From assembly GCA_025356695.1 (NCBI GenBank), contig JANXSE010000299.1, forward strand, positions 1 through 64,000: 64,000 nucleotides of DNA. Reading direction: 5' to 3'. Positions within the stretch are counted from its first letter, which is position 1, and each line of letters starts with the position of its first letter. Positions 7,888-17,162 of the stretch are shown piece by piece. The notes under the pieces were generated by a model. The model did no database searches and was not told the DNA's origin. It saw only the letters and a program-made list of their open reading frames with translations. Source of the DNA: Betaproteobacteria bacterium. GTDB lineage: Bacteria > Pseudomonadota > Gammaproteobacteria > Burkholderiales > SG8-41. Both the position numbers and the translations under genes were made by a program.

Positions 7888-8852
7888 AAGTGGTGAGTAT
7901 CCCGCTCAAAGCATGCTTCGTCAGCGTTGCTCTGGCCACGGCGGCACAGGCGCAAAACTTTCCGGCCAAACCGCTGCGCCTCGTCGTCGCCTTCCCGCCA
8001 GGCGGCACCGCCGACGTCGTCGCCCGCACGCTGGCGCAACCACTCGGCGCCGCACTCGGCCAGAACGTCATCGTTGAAAACCGCGCCGGCGGTGGCACCG
8101 TGATTGCCACCGAACTCGTCGCGCGGGCGGCCGCCGACGGTTACACGCTGCTGCTCACCGGCTTTTCGTTCACCGCCAACTCGGCATTGCGCGCAAACCT
8201 GCCGTTCGACACGCAAAAAGATTTTGCCGCGGTGGCGCGCATTGAAAGCAGTCCGTGGATGCTCGCCGCGCACCCCTCTCTGCCGGTGAAGAATGTAAAA
8301 GAGCTGATCACACTGGCGCGCACGCGCCCCGGCCAGCTGACCTATGCATCCAACCCTGCCGGCTCGGGCGCGCATCTGATCGGCGTCATGCTCAAACTCG
8401 ACACCAAAATCAGCATGGTCGATGTGCCCTATCAGGGCGAGGTGCCGGCGATGATCGCGGTGATCGGCGGACACGCCGACCTGCTGATCGCCTATGTACC
8501 GGCACTGATTCCACAGCTCGCCGCCGGCAAGCTGCGCGCGCTCGGCGTGAGCTCGCGCCAGCGCATCGATCGCTACAAGGACGTCGCCACGCTGGCCGAA
8601 TCCGGCATGCGCGATTTCGAACTGACCGGCAACCAGGGCATCACGGTGCCGGCGACCACGCCAAAAGCGGTGATCGACCGCCTGAGCACTGAAATACTGC
8701 GCGCGGCGACGACGCCGGCCGTCAAAGAAACGCTGGCACGCCAGGGCCTGACGCCAGCACCACTGGCGAGTGGCGATTACGATGCCCTGTTGCGCGCCGA
8801 ATTTTCGAAAATGCAGAAGATGTTCAGGGACGCCGCGGTCAAAATCGAATGA
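7884..8852 (+). CDS. Bug/TctC-family solute-binding protein (2 of 8)
   Basis: The product has 322 residues and starts with GTG at 7884, overlapping the dehydrogenase stop in GTGA; no ATG gives a signal peptide as complete. The signal peptide ends at about A-A-Q-A-Q (residue 24). The mature protein shows F-P-A-K-P-L-R, F-P-P-G-G-T-A-D, G-Q-N-V-I-V-E-N-R and A-D-G-Y-T-L, all typical of Bug proteins. The coupling to a 2-hydroxyacid dehydrogenase suggests a hydroxy- or oxoacid ligand, which is inference. No permease subunits are adjacent. Confidence 0.93.
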   Translation: MKVVSIPLKACFVSVALATAAQAQNFPAKPLRLVVAFPPGGTADVVARTLAQPLGAALGQNVIVENRAGGGTVIATELVARAAADGYTLLLTGFSFTANSALRANLPFDTQKDFAAVARIESSPWMLAAHPSLPVKNVKELITLARTRPGQLTYASNPAGSGAHLIGVMLKLDTKISMVDVPYQGEVPAMIAVIGGHADLLIAYVPALIPQLAAGKLRALGVSSRQRIDRYKDVATLAESGMRDFELTGNQGITVPATTPKAVIDRLSTEILRAATTPAVKETLARQGLTPAPLASGDYDALLRAEFSKMQKMFRDAAVKIE

Positions 8853-8963
8853 CCGCGTTTGAATAGTCACAAGCGCCCGCGGCGCGATTACAATGCCCCA
8901 CTTCATCCCGGGAAATTAAAACAAGCCGGCCGGGACCACGCGATCAAGGGAGGAGACCCGATC

Positions 8964-10034
8964 ATGAAGCGCACGCTTGCCATGTTTGCCGCAGCATTGC
9001 TTACGCTCGCCGCCGCCGCACAGGCGCGCGATCTTGAAATCATCTGGATCGACACCGAAGGGGGGGCGGCAACGCTGTTCGTCGCGCCCTCCGGCGAATC
9101 GATGCTGATCGACACCGGTTATCCCGACAACGACCGCGACGCCACGCGCATCAACGCCGCGGCGCGCGCCGCCGGCCTGACGAAGATCGATCACTTCGTG
9201 CTGAGCCACTATCACCGCGACCACGCCGGCGGTCTCGCCGCGCTGACGAAAATGATTCCGATCGGCCGCTACTACGGCCCCAACGACATGGTGGAACTGG
9301 TCAACCGCGAGTGGTACGACAGCTTCACCACCGCATCGGCAGGCAAGCGCACGATCGTCAGGCCCGGCGAACGCATTCCGCTCAAGGGTGTCGATGTGCG
9401 CGTAGTCACCGCCAATGAAAGCGTGATCGCGGGACCGCTCAACGGCGGCAAGGCCAACAAACTGTGCGACAACGCCGCGCAGATGTCCGCCGCGGGTTTC
9501 GAAAACTCGCGCATGGTCGGCGTGCTGCTGTCGTTCGGTACATTCAGCTATCTCAATCTGATCGATCTCGACTGGCGCACCGAATTGCAACTGGTCTGCC
9601 CCGTCAACAAGGTCGGTAAAATCACACTCTATCAATCGGGCCGTCACGGCGGACTCGACGGCGCGGGTTCGCCGGCGCTGCTCGGCGCCATCCAGCCGCA
9701 GGTGATCGTCGTCAATAACGGCCCGAAAAAAGGGCTTGGCCAAACCGACAAGCGCATCCAGCCGATCGTCAACATGGCAAAACCAAACGCCTACGAAAAA
9801 AATTCTTATCTGCGCATGGCCGGCATCGCCGGTATCGAAGGCATCTGGCAGGGACATTTGTCGCTGGTCGACAAAGACCCGGCGCACAACACCGCCGAGG
9901 ACATGATCGCCAATCTCGACGACACGGCCGAGTGCAAGGGCAACACGATCAAGGCGGTGGTCGCGCGCGACGGCGGGTTCACCGTCACCAACAACCGCAA
10001 CGGTTTCAGCAAAACCTACGCCACCAGGAAATGA
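8964..10034 (+). CDS. Exported metallo-beta-lactamase-fold hydrolase
   Basis: The product has 356 residues. ATG 8964 follows AAGGGAGGAGA at an ideal distance, and the signal peptide spans about residues 1-21 (A-A-A-Q-A-R). The zinc motif H82-Y-H84-R-D86-H87 is intact, with an S-G-R-H-G-G-L segment further on that may supply later ligands. The overall layout resembles ComEC-type MBL proteins, and the substrate is unknown. The gene overlaps the cytochrome c gene by four bases (ATGA) and heads a cluster with a PQQ-type sugar dehydrogenase. Its role in that periplasmic pathway, perhaps lactone or ester hydrolysis, is inference. Confidence 0.88.
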   Translation: MKRTLAMFAAALLTLAAAAQARDLEIIWIDTEGGAATLFVAPSGESMLIDTGYPDNDRDATRINAAARAAGLTKIDHFVLSHYHRDHAGGLAALTKMIPIGRYYGPNDMVELVNREWYDSFTTASAGKRTIVRPGERIPLKGVDVRVVTANESVIAGPLNGGKANKLCDNAAQMSAAGFENSRMVGVLLSFGTFSYLNLIDLDWRTELQLVCPVNKVGKITLYQSGRHGGLDGAGSPALLGAIQPQVIVVNNGPKKGLGQTDKRIQPIVNMAKPNAYEKNSYLRMAGIAGIEGIWQGHLSLVDKDPAHNTAEDMIANLDDTAECKGNTIKAVVARDGGFTVTNNRNGFSKTYATRK

Positions 10035-10459
10035 TGCCCCTGATGCGCAGCCGCGCCGCATGCAGCGCTGCATTTATTTTCGCGATGACAGTCACCGTGC
10101 AAGCTGCGGAGCCGCGTTCGGCCAAAGACGGCGCGTATAACGCCGCGCAGGTCAAACGCGGCGGCGCCCTTTACGCGCAGAAATGCGAAACCTGCCACGG
10201 GCCAAAACTCACTGCCGGCGAAGCACCGCCGCTGGCCGGTGCGGAATTCATGGCCAACTGGAGTGCCTACAGCGTCGGCGATCTCTTCGAAAAACTGCGC
10301 AACACCATGCCGGCCAACGATCCGAAATCGCTGAGCAACCAGGAATACGCCGACCTCATCGCACTCATACTCAGCGCAAATAAATTTCCGGCCGGTGAGG
10401 CCGAATTGCCGGCCGCGCCGGATCGTCTGAAACAGATTCGATTCGACGCAGCGAAGTAA
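10031..10459 (+). CDS. Periplasmic c-type cytochrome (monohaem)
   Basis: The product has 142 residues with a signal peptide of about 26. One haem site is present, C52-E-T-C55-H56, and the likely axial Met is M93 in N-T-M-P-A-N-D. ATG 10031 overlaps the preceding stop; a second ATG at 10034 is out of this frame. The gene sits between the MBL-fold hydrolase and the quinoprotein dehydrogenase genes. The simplest role is electron acceptor for that dehydrogenase, as is common for PQQ enzymes. Confidence 0.9.
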   Translation: MMPLMRSRAACSAAFIFAMTVTVQAAEPRSAKDGAYNAAQVKRGGALYAQKCETCHGPKLTAGEAPPLAGAEFMANWSAYSVGDLFEKLRNTMPANDPKSLSNQEYADLIALILSANKFPAGEAELPAAPDRLKQIRFDAAK

Positions 10460-10521
10460 ACACGCTCGTGTGGCGCGGGCCCGCCCGTGCCGCGTTATTT
10501 CTGCAATCCGGGGAGAACACC

Positions 10522-12300
10522 ATGGCATTCGCACTCTTGAACCGCGGCAAACCGTTGACCGGCGCCTTGCTCGGCACTGCATTGTTGGCGGCCTGCTCGA
10601 CCGCACCACTGTCGGTGACACCCGAAGCGGCCTATCCGCCGGCACCGCAACTCAAATACAACGGCACTGCGCTGCTGCTCGAAGATTACGCCACGATGCC
10701 GTTGTCCGGCCGCAGAAACGACGGCCCTTATCCGGGCAAGATCGACATGACCGAACAACTCGGCCGCGCCAATGCTCTGCGTTCGGAACCGGCCGACGCG
10801 CCGCAAGCCGACAAACGCTTTTTCGTGCCGGGGCAGAACGGCGTCGTCTACATTCTTGACAAGGCGACGCGGCAGTTCACGCCCTACCTCGACGTCGGCA
10901 AAATTTTCCCGAAGTTCTCGACCGAACCCGTCTACGGCATGGGCCTCATCTCGATCGCCTTCGATCCGGGTTACGCGAAGAACGGAAAGTTTTATACGGT
11001 GCATTCCGAGCGTCCGAACATTGCCGGCCCCGCCAACGGCAAAAGCGATGCGATTCCCAATCTGAAAATCATCGGCAATGTCACGCCGGCGATCAATCCG
11101 CCCGCCGGTGAAGTCGGTTTCCAGTCGATCATCTACGAATGGACCGACAGCAACATCAACAACAATACCTTCGAAGGTTCGGCGCGCGAGATCCTGCGCG
11201 CGGGCCTGAACTTTCCGTTGCATCCGATGGCCGACCTGCTGTTCAATCCGCTGGCCAAACCCGGTGACGCCGATTACGGCAATCTTTATATCTCGGTCGG
11301 CGACGGCACCTCGGGCGAACGCGCCGGCCCGACGCATCCGATCCCGCAGCGCCTCGACGCGCTGCCAGGCAAGATCCTGCGCATCACGCCGGACATCACG
11401 CTGCGTCCCAACGACATGCTGAATATCAACGAGCGTTATCGCGTGCCCACCAACAGCCGTGATCCGAACCCCTTTATCAGCGTAAAAGGCGCGCGCGCGG
11501 AAATCTTTGCCTATGGCCTGCGCAATCCGCACCGCATCACCTGGGACCCCGCCACCAACACGCTGATCTCTGCGGACATCGGCGATCACTCGTGGGAAGA
11601 ACTCAACATCATCGTCAAGGGCGGCAACTACGGCTGGGCCGAACGCGAAGGCCCCGAACTGCGTTTCACCGGCGGCCCCAACGGTGGCATGACGGCCACA
11701 CAAATCAATCCGCCGGTGCCGTATCCGGCGGAAGACAGTGTGAGGGTCGATCTGCTCAACAGAACCGTCGAGGTGATTCCGCCGGTCGCTTATTACAGTC
11801 ACCAGGACGGCCTCGCCGTCGGCAGCGGTTACGTCTATCGCGGCAAACTGATGCCGGAGATGGTCGGCAAATATATCTTCACCGAAATGACCACGGGGCG
11901 TTTGTTTTACACCGATCTCGCGGAGATGATCGCCAACCAGGGCAAGCGCGTGAGAAGCGTGCCGATTTTTGAAATCGAAATCGCCTACAAAAATCCGGAC
12001 GCGCCCAATACTGCGCCGGTTAAACGCCGCATGTACGACATCACCGCCGACGGCTTCAAGCGCCGCGGCGGCGTGGCGCTGAAGGAAACCGTGCTGCCCG
12101 GCGCATCGACCATCACCGGCGGTTTCCGCGGCGGCAATCTGACCACCGGCAAGGTCGATCCCTACGGCGTGCCGTACGGCGGCGGCCGCGCCGACGTGCG
12201 CCTCGCGCGCGACGGCGACGAGGAGATTTATCTGATCAGCAAACCCGACGGCATGATCCGCAAACTCACCGGCGTGCTCACCCCGCCGCCGGCAAAGTAA
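10522..12300 (+). CDS. PQQ-type glucose/sorbosone dehydrogenase-like lipoprotein
   Basis: The product has 592 residues. ATG 10522 follows GGGGAGAA, and the lipobox L-L-A-A-C-S marks a lipoprotein anchored by the Cys near residue 27. The body is a beta-propeller of the GSDH family. Seen are Y-G-M-G-L-[IL]-S-I-A-F-D-P, I-S-V-G-D-G, L-P-G-K-I-L-R-I, G-L-R-N-P-H-R and G-G-N-Y-G-W, which in the family build the active site and the PQQ and calcium pockets. It would oxidise a sugar or alcohol in the periplasm and pass electrons to the cytochrome encoded just upstream. PQQ biosynthesis genes are not in this window. A Bug gene follows after only two bases. Confidence 0.88.
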   Translation: MAFALLNRGKPLTGALLGTALLAACSTAPLSVTPEAAYPPAPQLKYNGTALLLEDYATMPLSGRRNDGPYPGKIDMTEQLGRANALRSEPADAPQADKRFFVPGQNGVVYILDKATRQFTPYLDVGKIFPKFSTEPVYGMGLISIAFDPGYAKNGKFYTVHSERPNIAGPANGKSDAIPNLKIIGNVTPAINPPAGEVGFQSIIYEWTDSNINNNTFEGSAREILRAGLNFPLHPMADLLFNPLAKPGDADYGNLYISVGDGTSGERAGPTHPIPQRLDALPGKILRITPDITLRPNDMLNINERYRVPTNSRDPNPFISVKGARAEIFAYGLRNPHRITWDPATNTLISADIGDHSWEELNIIVKGGNYGWAEREGPELRFTGGPNGGMTATQINPPVPYPAEDSVRVDLLNRTVEVIPPVAYYSHQDGLAVGSGYVYRGKLMPEMVGKYIFTEMTTGRLFYTDLAEMIANQGKRVRSVPIFEIEIAYKNPDAPNTAPVKRRMYDITADGFKRRGGVALKETVLPGASTITGGFRGGNLTTGKVDPYGVPYGGGRADVRLARDGDEEIYLISKPDGMIRKLTGVLTPPPAK

Positions 12301-12302
12301 TC

Positions 12303-13265
12303 ATGCGCCGCGCGGTGCAGAGTCTGGCCGTCGCATTCGCGCTCTGCACGATGGCGCAGGCGCAACCGTACCCGAACAAGCCGCTTAGATTGATCATTCC
12401 GTTTCCAGGCGCCGGCGGCGGCGCCGATTTTGTCGGCCGCGTGGCCGGACAAAAATTGTCGGAAGCGCTCGGCCAGCCGGTGGTGATCGAAAACCGTCCG
12501 GGTGCGGCCGCCAACATCGGCACCGATATGGTGGCCAAGGCGCAACCCGACGGCTATACGCTGCTGCTCAGCGCGCCGACACTCACCATCAGCCCGAGTC
12601 TCTACAAAAACCTGCCGTATGACTCGGTAAAAGATTTCGCACCGATCTCGCTGCTGGCGGAAATTCCCAATCTGCTGACGATACGCCAGGCAATACCGGC
12701 CAATACGCTGAAGGAATTCGTCGATTACGCGCGCGCCAATCCGGGCAAACTCAATTTCGGCACCAGCGGCATCGGCACCTCGACGCATCTGGCCACCGTG
12801 TTGTTCATGAACCAGACTGGCATCAATCTGGTTCACGTGACTTACAAGGGTGCCAGTCAGGCGCTGGTGGCGATGATCGGCAACGAAGTCGATCTCGTCG
12901 TGCTCGGCCCGACCTCAGCGCTGCCGCACATCAAGGCGGGCCGCGTGAAAACGCTGGCCGTGATGCGCAGCGCGCGCCTGCCGTCGTTGCCGCAAGTGCC
13001 GACCATCAAGGAGGCCGGCGTCGAAAATTCAGAAGTCATCACCTGGTACGGACTGCTCGCCCCCGCCGGCACGCCGCGCGACATCATCCGGCGGCTCAAC
13101 ACCGAATGGATAAAGGCCGCCGCGCTGTCCGACACGCGCGAAAGAATGCAGGCTACCGGGGTTGAACCCTTGTCCGGCACGCCCGAGCAATTTGCCGCGA
13201 TGATCCGCTCGGAAATTCCACGCTGGCGCAAAGTGGTCACCGACGCGAATATCAAGATCGAATGA
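12303..13265 (+). CDS. Bug/TctC-family solute-binding protein (3 of 8)
   Basis: The product has 320 residues. Its signal peptide ends M-A-Q-A-Q (about residue 20), followed by Y-P-N-K-P-L-R. The family motifs G-Q-P-V-V-I-E-N-R-P-G and P-D-G-Y-T-L-L are present. ATG 12303 lies two bases after the quinoprotein stop, so translation is probably coupled. Position at the end of the MBL/cytochrome/quinoprotein cluster suggests it carries that pathway's substrate or product. A dispersed inverted repeat follows the gene. Confidence 0.93.
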   Translation: MRRAVQSLAVAFALCTMAQAQPYPNKPLRLIIPFPGAGGGADFVGRVAGQKLSEALGQPVVIENRPGAAANIGTDMVAKAQPDGYTLLLSAPTLTISPSLYKNLPYDSVKDFAPISLLAEIPNLLTIRQAIPANTLKEFVDYARANPGKLNFGTSGIGTSTHLATVLFMNQTGINLVHVTYKGASQALVAMIGNEVDLVVLGPTSALPHIKAGRVKTLAVMRSARLPSLPQVPTIKEAGVENSEVITWYGLLAPAGTPRDIIRRLNTEWIKAAALSDTRERMQATGVEPLSGTPEQFAAMIRSEIPRWRKVVTDANIKIE

Positions 13266-13298
13266 ACGCATTGCATTCGATCGTTTGATGACCGGTCC

Positions 13299-13335
13299 CT
13301 TCCCCCGCCTGCGGGGGAAGGTTAGGATGGGGGCA
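13299..13335. repeat. Dispersed palindromic repeat, copy A
   Basis: Perfect 10-bp arms CTTCCCCCGC/GCGGGGGAAG with a 2-nt loop (13299-13320) are followed by a G-rich tail (GTTAGGATGGGGG). The same design recurs at 43731-43762. This type of intergenic palindrome is widespread in proteobacterial genomes. It lies between two same-strand genes and could act as a transcript-end stabiliser. Confidence 0.7.
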
Positions 13336-13357
13336 TTCAATCCTCAATCCTGCACCG

Positions 13358-14398
13358 ATGAACATTCCCGCCCCGACACTCAGCCGATTCGCCACTGACG
13401 TTCTCGCCGCCTGCGGCATGCCCGCTGCCGACGCCGCGACCACCGCCGCCTGCATCGTCGAAGGCGATCTCACCGGCGCCGATGCGCACGGCATCTTCCG
13501 TCTGCCGCAATACGTCGATGCCTTCGACAAAAAAGACATTAACCCCAACGCCAGCATCAAAATCATCGGGCAGGGCCCCGCCACTGCGCTGGTCGACGGC
13601 GACAACGGCATGGGCCATCTCGCCGTCGAACGCGCAACACGGCTTGCGATCGAACTTTCACGCGCCAGCGGCCTCGCCTGGGTCGGCGTGCGCAATTCGA
13701 ACCATGCCGGCGCCGGCGGCGTCTATGCGGCGATGGCCGCGGCAGAGGGCATGATCGGCCTCTACGGCGCGGTGTCGGGTTTTAATCAAATGGCGCCGTG
13801 GGGCGGCGCCGAAGCGCTGCTCGGCACCAACCCGCTGGCGATTGCCATTCCCGCCGGCACGCAACCGGCCGTGATCATCGACACCGCGACTTCAGTCGCT
13901 TCGGCCGGCATGATCAAGGCCGCCGCCCTGCGCGGCGAAAAAATTCCTGCAGGCTGGATGATCGATCCGGCAACGGGCAACGCCGTCACCGACCCGGCGA
14001 TGATGATGCAAAGTTTGCTCGCACCCGTCGGCGAACACAAAGGCAGCGGACTTGCGCTGGCCATCGGTCTGCTCGCCGGCACGCTCAATGGTGCCGCCTT
14101 CGGCCGCGAAATTCCGCGCACGGGCTCCGGTTTCGGCGTCAACAGCGGGCAGTTCATCATCGTGCTTGATGTTGCGCGCTTCACGCCGCAAGAACGATTC
14201 GGCGCGGAGATCGACCGCCACATCAACGACATCGCACATTCAACGCCGCTGCCGGGCATCGACCATGTGCGCGTGCCGGGGCAGGTCCGCGCACGCAAAA
14301 AGCAGGACCGCCTCGACCATGGCGTTGCCATCAACGCGCCGCTGGCGAAGCAGTTGAACGCACTGGCACAGCGTTTCGGCATTTCGCCGCTCTCATAG
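13358..14398 (+). CDS. Ldh_2-family malate/L-lactate/ureidoglycolate-type dehydrogenase
   Basis: The product is a 346-residue cytoplasmic NAD(P)-dependent oxidoreductase of the type II lactate/malate dehydrogenase fold. Family marks include G-A-D-A-H-G-I-F-R near residue 42, N-S-N-H-A-G-A-G-G around 110, and G-T-N-P-L-A-I-A-I-P around 160. The final section contains the G-E-H-K-G-S-G-L-A-L helix. The specific 2-hydroxyacid cannot be told. It follows the Bug gene at about 90 bp across a palindromic repeat, so it may belong to the same catabolic group of genes. Confidence 0.9.
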   Translation: MNIPAPTLSRFATDVLAACGMPAADAATTAACIVEGDLTGADAHGIFRLPQYVDAFDKKDINPNASIKIIGQGPATALVDGDNGMGHLAVERATRLAIELSRASGLAWVGVRNSNHAGAGGVYAAMAAAEGMIGLYGAVSGFNQMAPWGGAEALLGTNPLAIAIPAGTQPAVIIDTATSVASAGMIKAAALRGEKIPAGWMIDPATGNAVTDPAMMMQSLLAPVGEHKGSGLALAIGLLAGTLNGAAFGREIPRTGSGFGVNSGQFIIVLDVARFTPQERFGAEIDRHINDIAHSTPLPGIDHVRVPGQVRARKKQDRLDHGVAINAPLAKQLNALAQRFGISPLS

Positions 14399-14466
14399 CG
14401 CAGGCGTATGATGACCCCCGCACACGCCGCACTCGAATGCGGCGTGGCAACAACCCGGGGGGAGAT

Positions 14467-14928
14467 ATGCACAACACATTCTTGCGCGCGTTATTGATTG
14501 CCGTTTCTGCGGTGCTGACCGGCTGCGCCGTCACGCCGAACATTCCGCTCGATCCCAAAGCAGTCAGTTACATCAACGTCGACCAGATCAAATGGGTCGA
14601 TAACGCCGCCGGCACCGCCGCGCAGGCCAAACTCTATGGCGATCCGAACAAGGCCGAGCCTTACGCCTACTTCAACAAATGGAAAGCCGGCAACATGAGC
14701 CGGCCGCATTATCATCCGAACGACCGTTACATCGTCGTGCTGTCAGGCACCTGGTGGGTCGGCAGCGGCAGCCGGTACGATCCGGACAGCACCGTGCCGA
14801 TGGCGGCGGGCACCACCGTCGTTCACACCGGCAAGGGCATTCATTACGACGGCGCCAAACAGGGCGATGCGATATTGCTGATCCACGGCATGGGCCCGGC
14901 GACCTCGACGCCGGCCGAACAGAAGTAA
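14467..14928 (+). CDS. Cupin-domain lipoprotein
   Basis: The product has 153 residues. ATG 14467 follows GGGGGGAG, and the lipobox V-L-T-G-C places the anchor Cys near residue 20. The rest is a single cupin barrel with R-P-H-Y-H-P-N-D-R-Y in motif 1 and H-T-G-K-G-I-H-Y in motif 2, supplying candidate metal-binding histidines. The role is unknown; periplasmic cupins of this type often occur beside catabolic genes. It is a separate unit about 70 bp after the dehydrogenase gene. Confidence 0.82.
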   Translation: MHNTFLRALLIAVSAVLTGCAVTPNIPLDPKAVSYINVDQIKWVDNAAGTAAQAKLYGDPNKAEPYAYFNKWKAGNMSRPHYHPNDRYIVVLSGTWWVGSGSRYDPDSTVPMAAGTTVVHTGKGIHYDGAKQGDAILLIHGMGPATSTPAEQK

Positions 14929-15018
14929 GCCTTTTCAAGACGCGCCGAAGGCGGACTACAATCGACCTTCGGCGCCGCTGTTCTGCGCGGCGCGGTTCCT
15001 CTGCGAGCGGCTGACCCC

Positions 15019-15657
15019 ATGCAATTCCTGCACCTGCTGTTGCATCTCGATCAGAACCTTGACCACGCAGTGGCCGCCTTCGGGCCGCTGATCTACCTGC
15101 TGCTGTTCACCATCGTCTTCTGCGAAATGGCGTTCATTCCGCTATTCTTCCTGCCCGGCGATCCGCTGCTGTTCATCTGCGGTTCGTTCTGCGCCATCGG
15201 CACGCTCAACATTTTTGTGCTGGTGCCGCTGCTGATCACCGCCGCCATCGCCGGCAGCGTCATCAACTACTGGAGCGGCCGCGCGCTCGGCCGGCGCGCC
15301 TACACGCAGCACTACCGCTGGCTCGACCGGGCGGCGCTACTGAAAACGCACGCGTTCTACGAAAATCACGGCAGCCTGACTTTTCTGCTCTCGCCCTACG
15401 TCGCGGTGGTGCGCACCTTTGCGCCCTTCATCGGCGGCGTATCGGCGATGACCTTTCCGAGGTTTCTGCTGTCTGTGGCCTGCGGTGCGGTGTTGTGGGT
15501 GGTCACACTGGTCACCGGCGGTTATTTTTTCGGCAACGTGCCGCTCTTTCACGACCACTTCGGCGCCATCGTACTGCTCGGCATCGCTGTCGGTGTCGGC
15601 TCGCTGGTCGCGGGTGGACTGCGTAAGCGGTATCGCAGGGGCCGTGCGCTCCGCTAA
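15019..15657 (+). CDS. DedA-family membrane protein
   Basis: The product has 212 residues with several membrane segments. Typical DedA features are F-L-P-G-D-P-L-L-F near residue 49, the amphipathic G-R-x-L-G-R-R region near 92, and G-x-L-T-F-L-[LS]-[SP]-[YR] followed by R-T-F-A-P-F-I-G-G. DedA proteins act as lipid (undecaprenyl-phosphate or phospholipid) transporters and support envelope integrity and proton-motive-force homeostasis. It is a single gene, with no visible functional link to its neighbours. Confidence 0.92.
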   Translation: MQFLHLLLHLDQNLDHAVAAFGPLIYLLLFTIVFCEMAFIPLFFLPGDPLLFICGSFCAIGTLNIFVLVPLLITAAIAGSVINYWSGRALGRRAYTQHYRWLDRAALLKTHAFYENHGSLTFLLSPYVAVVRTFAPFIGGVSAMTFPRFLLSVACGAVLWVVTLVTGGYFFGNVPLFHDHFGAIVLLGIAVGVGSLVAGGLRKRYRRGRALR

Positions 15658-15769
15658 CCGGTATCCTCCGGCACGTGGTTTAGCCGGTAACCCTGCCCTC
15701 GCTATGACGGATGCGAAAGCGGACGTAGAATAATCAGACACCGCACGCGCGGCCACCACGGGAGCGGTA

Positions 15770-16135
15770 ATGAAATCGGCAGCCGGGTTCCTGATGATCG
15801 CATCAATCTTCTCTCCCCCGGCCCCGGCGAACGAACCCGTCATTGCGTCCGCATCGCTCAACCACTTCCTCTCCGGTGTGCGCGACTTCGCCGGCGGCAA
15901 ACTCACCCCCGGGCCGCTCTACGATCCGCAAGCGGTCGGCCTGCCCAGCGGCGGCGGTGCGCTCGGCAGCATCGGCGTGTCGTCACCGATGAATTACTTC
16001 AATACGGGAAAAACTGCATCGTGGCGCGCGGCGAATGGAAAAATTGCGGGCGGATCCAGCGTGCGCAGCACGGTTGCTGCAACAGGCATTTCCGGCCAGA
16101 CAATCGTGCGACAGACGATCGGGCGCGGCAGATAA
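15770..16135 (+). CDS. Small putative exported protein
   Basis: The product has 121 residues from ATG 15770, behind GGGAGCGG. The first ~20 residues form a weak signal peptide ending P-A-N-E. The remainder is Gly/Ser/Ala-rich without cysteines, and I do not recognise it. Codon use looks coding but the evidence is thin. A random open frame in GC-rich DNA is possible. Confidence 0.4.
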   Translation: MKSAAGFLMIASIFSPPAPANEPVIASASLNHFLSGVRDFAGGKLTPGPLYDPQAVGLPSGGGALGSIGVSSPMNYFNTGKTASWRAANGKIAGGSSVRSTVAATGISGQTIVRQTIGRGR

Positions 16136-16235
16136 TTTTGCGCCGGGTCAAAACCATCCGTTTGCAGAATGTGCGCATCACCTCCGGAGGCGACCAAAAC
16201 GTCAAGTCCGCGCCGGACCTGCCGTTAAGTTTGGC

Positions 16236-16463
16236 ATGGCTTACATCTGCTATGAATGCTTCATCCATCCGTTCGAAGGCGGTGCGGATGCCTCGCTCGC
16301 GGAAAAAAAGCTCATACCCTGCCCGCGCGACCCGCACTACTGGGCTGTGACCGAGACCCGTCTGCGCTGCCTGCACTGCGGCAACTGTGTCATGGTCGAT
16401 CTGCATGTGCGCAGCTGGTACGCGACGACCGCCGCCGTTATGGCAACGCCTCAACACGCTTGA
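16236..16463 (+). CDS. Small Cys-rich (zinc-ribbon-like) protein
   Basis: The product has 75 residues from ATG 16236. C5-x-x-C8 at the N-terminus and a C-L-H-C-G-N-C cluster around residues 45-51 suggest a small zinc-binding protein. The start lacks a convincing ribosome binding site, and the frame extends upstream without another good ATG. No family is recognised. It precedes the DUF1003 gene by about 125 bp. Confidence 0.5.
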   Translation: MAYICYECFIHPFEGGADASLAEKKLIPCPRDPHYWAVTETRLRCLHCGNCVMVDLHVRSWYATTAAVMATPQHA

Positions 16464-16589
16464 ACCGGAGGCCTCGCGGCCCGAACTATTTCTTTCCGCA
16501 AATCCTGTCTGTGCGCCATGCAACACATCGCGCCGAAGTTATGCAACTTTACCGGCGGCCGCTGGCCCCGGATCAAGTAGCATGACCGG

Positions 16590-17135
16590 ATGAGCCCCCA
16601 ACCCGCAGCCCCTGCCGAACCGCAACATCGCCAGACTGAACAAAACGTCGAGGCGGTGCTGGATTTCTATACGCGCGAGGAGCGCAAAATCAGCCGCTCG
16701 CAGCGCATACTTGAACACATCAGCAATTTCATGGGGCAGCCGCTTTTTCTCGGCCTGATTCTGCTGTTTGTCGCTCTGTGGATGGTCGCCAACGCATCAA
16801 TGCGCGCGTCCGGCGTTGAAGAGTTCGACCCGGCGCCGTATTTCTGGCTGCAGGGGATCGTCGGTCTGGGCGCATTGTTGACCGCCACCGTCGTGCTGAC
16901 GCGACAGAACCGCCTTGGAAAACTCGAAGAACAGCGCGCCCATCTGGACCTGAAATTGACGCTGTTGACCGAACAGAAGGCCGCCAAGTTAATCGATCTG
17001 ATCGAGGAACTGCGGCGCGATCTGCCCAACGTCAAAAACCGCCACGATCCGGATGCGGCGGTACTGAAGAAATCGATGAATCCGGATCTGGTAATAGCGG
17101 CACTCGACGAACGCGGCGACGCTGACGCGCAGTAA
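16590..17135 (+). CDS. DUF1003-family inner-membrane protein
   Basis: The product has 181 residues. A cytoplasmic N-terminus is followed by two membrane segments (about 50-68 and 85-105) and a coiled-coil C-terminal part (about 108-150), the layout of DUF1003 proteins. The segment R-Q-N-R-L-G-K-L-E-E after the second helix is typical. No reaction is known for the family. It is convergent with the mechanosensitive channel gene, 27 bp away. Confidence 0.87.
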   Translation: MSPQPAAPAEPQHRQTEQNVEAVLDFYTREERKISRSQRILEHISNFMGQPLFLGLILLFVALWMVANASMRASGVEEFDPAPYFWLQGIVGLGALLTATVVLTRQNRLGKLEEQRAHLDLKLTLLTEQKAAKLIDLIEELRRDLPNVKNRHDPDAAVLKKSMNPDLVIAALDERGDADAQ

Positions 17136-17162
17136 GTTTCGCCGGACAGCCCGGCGCGGCTG

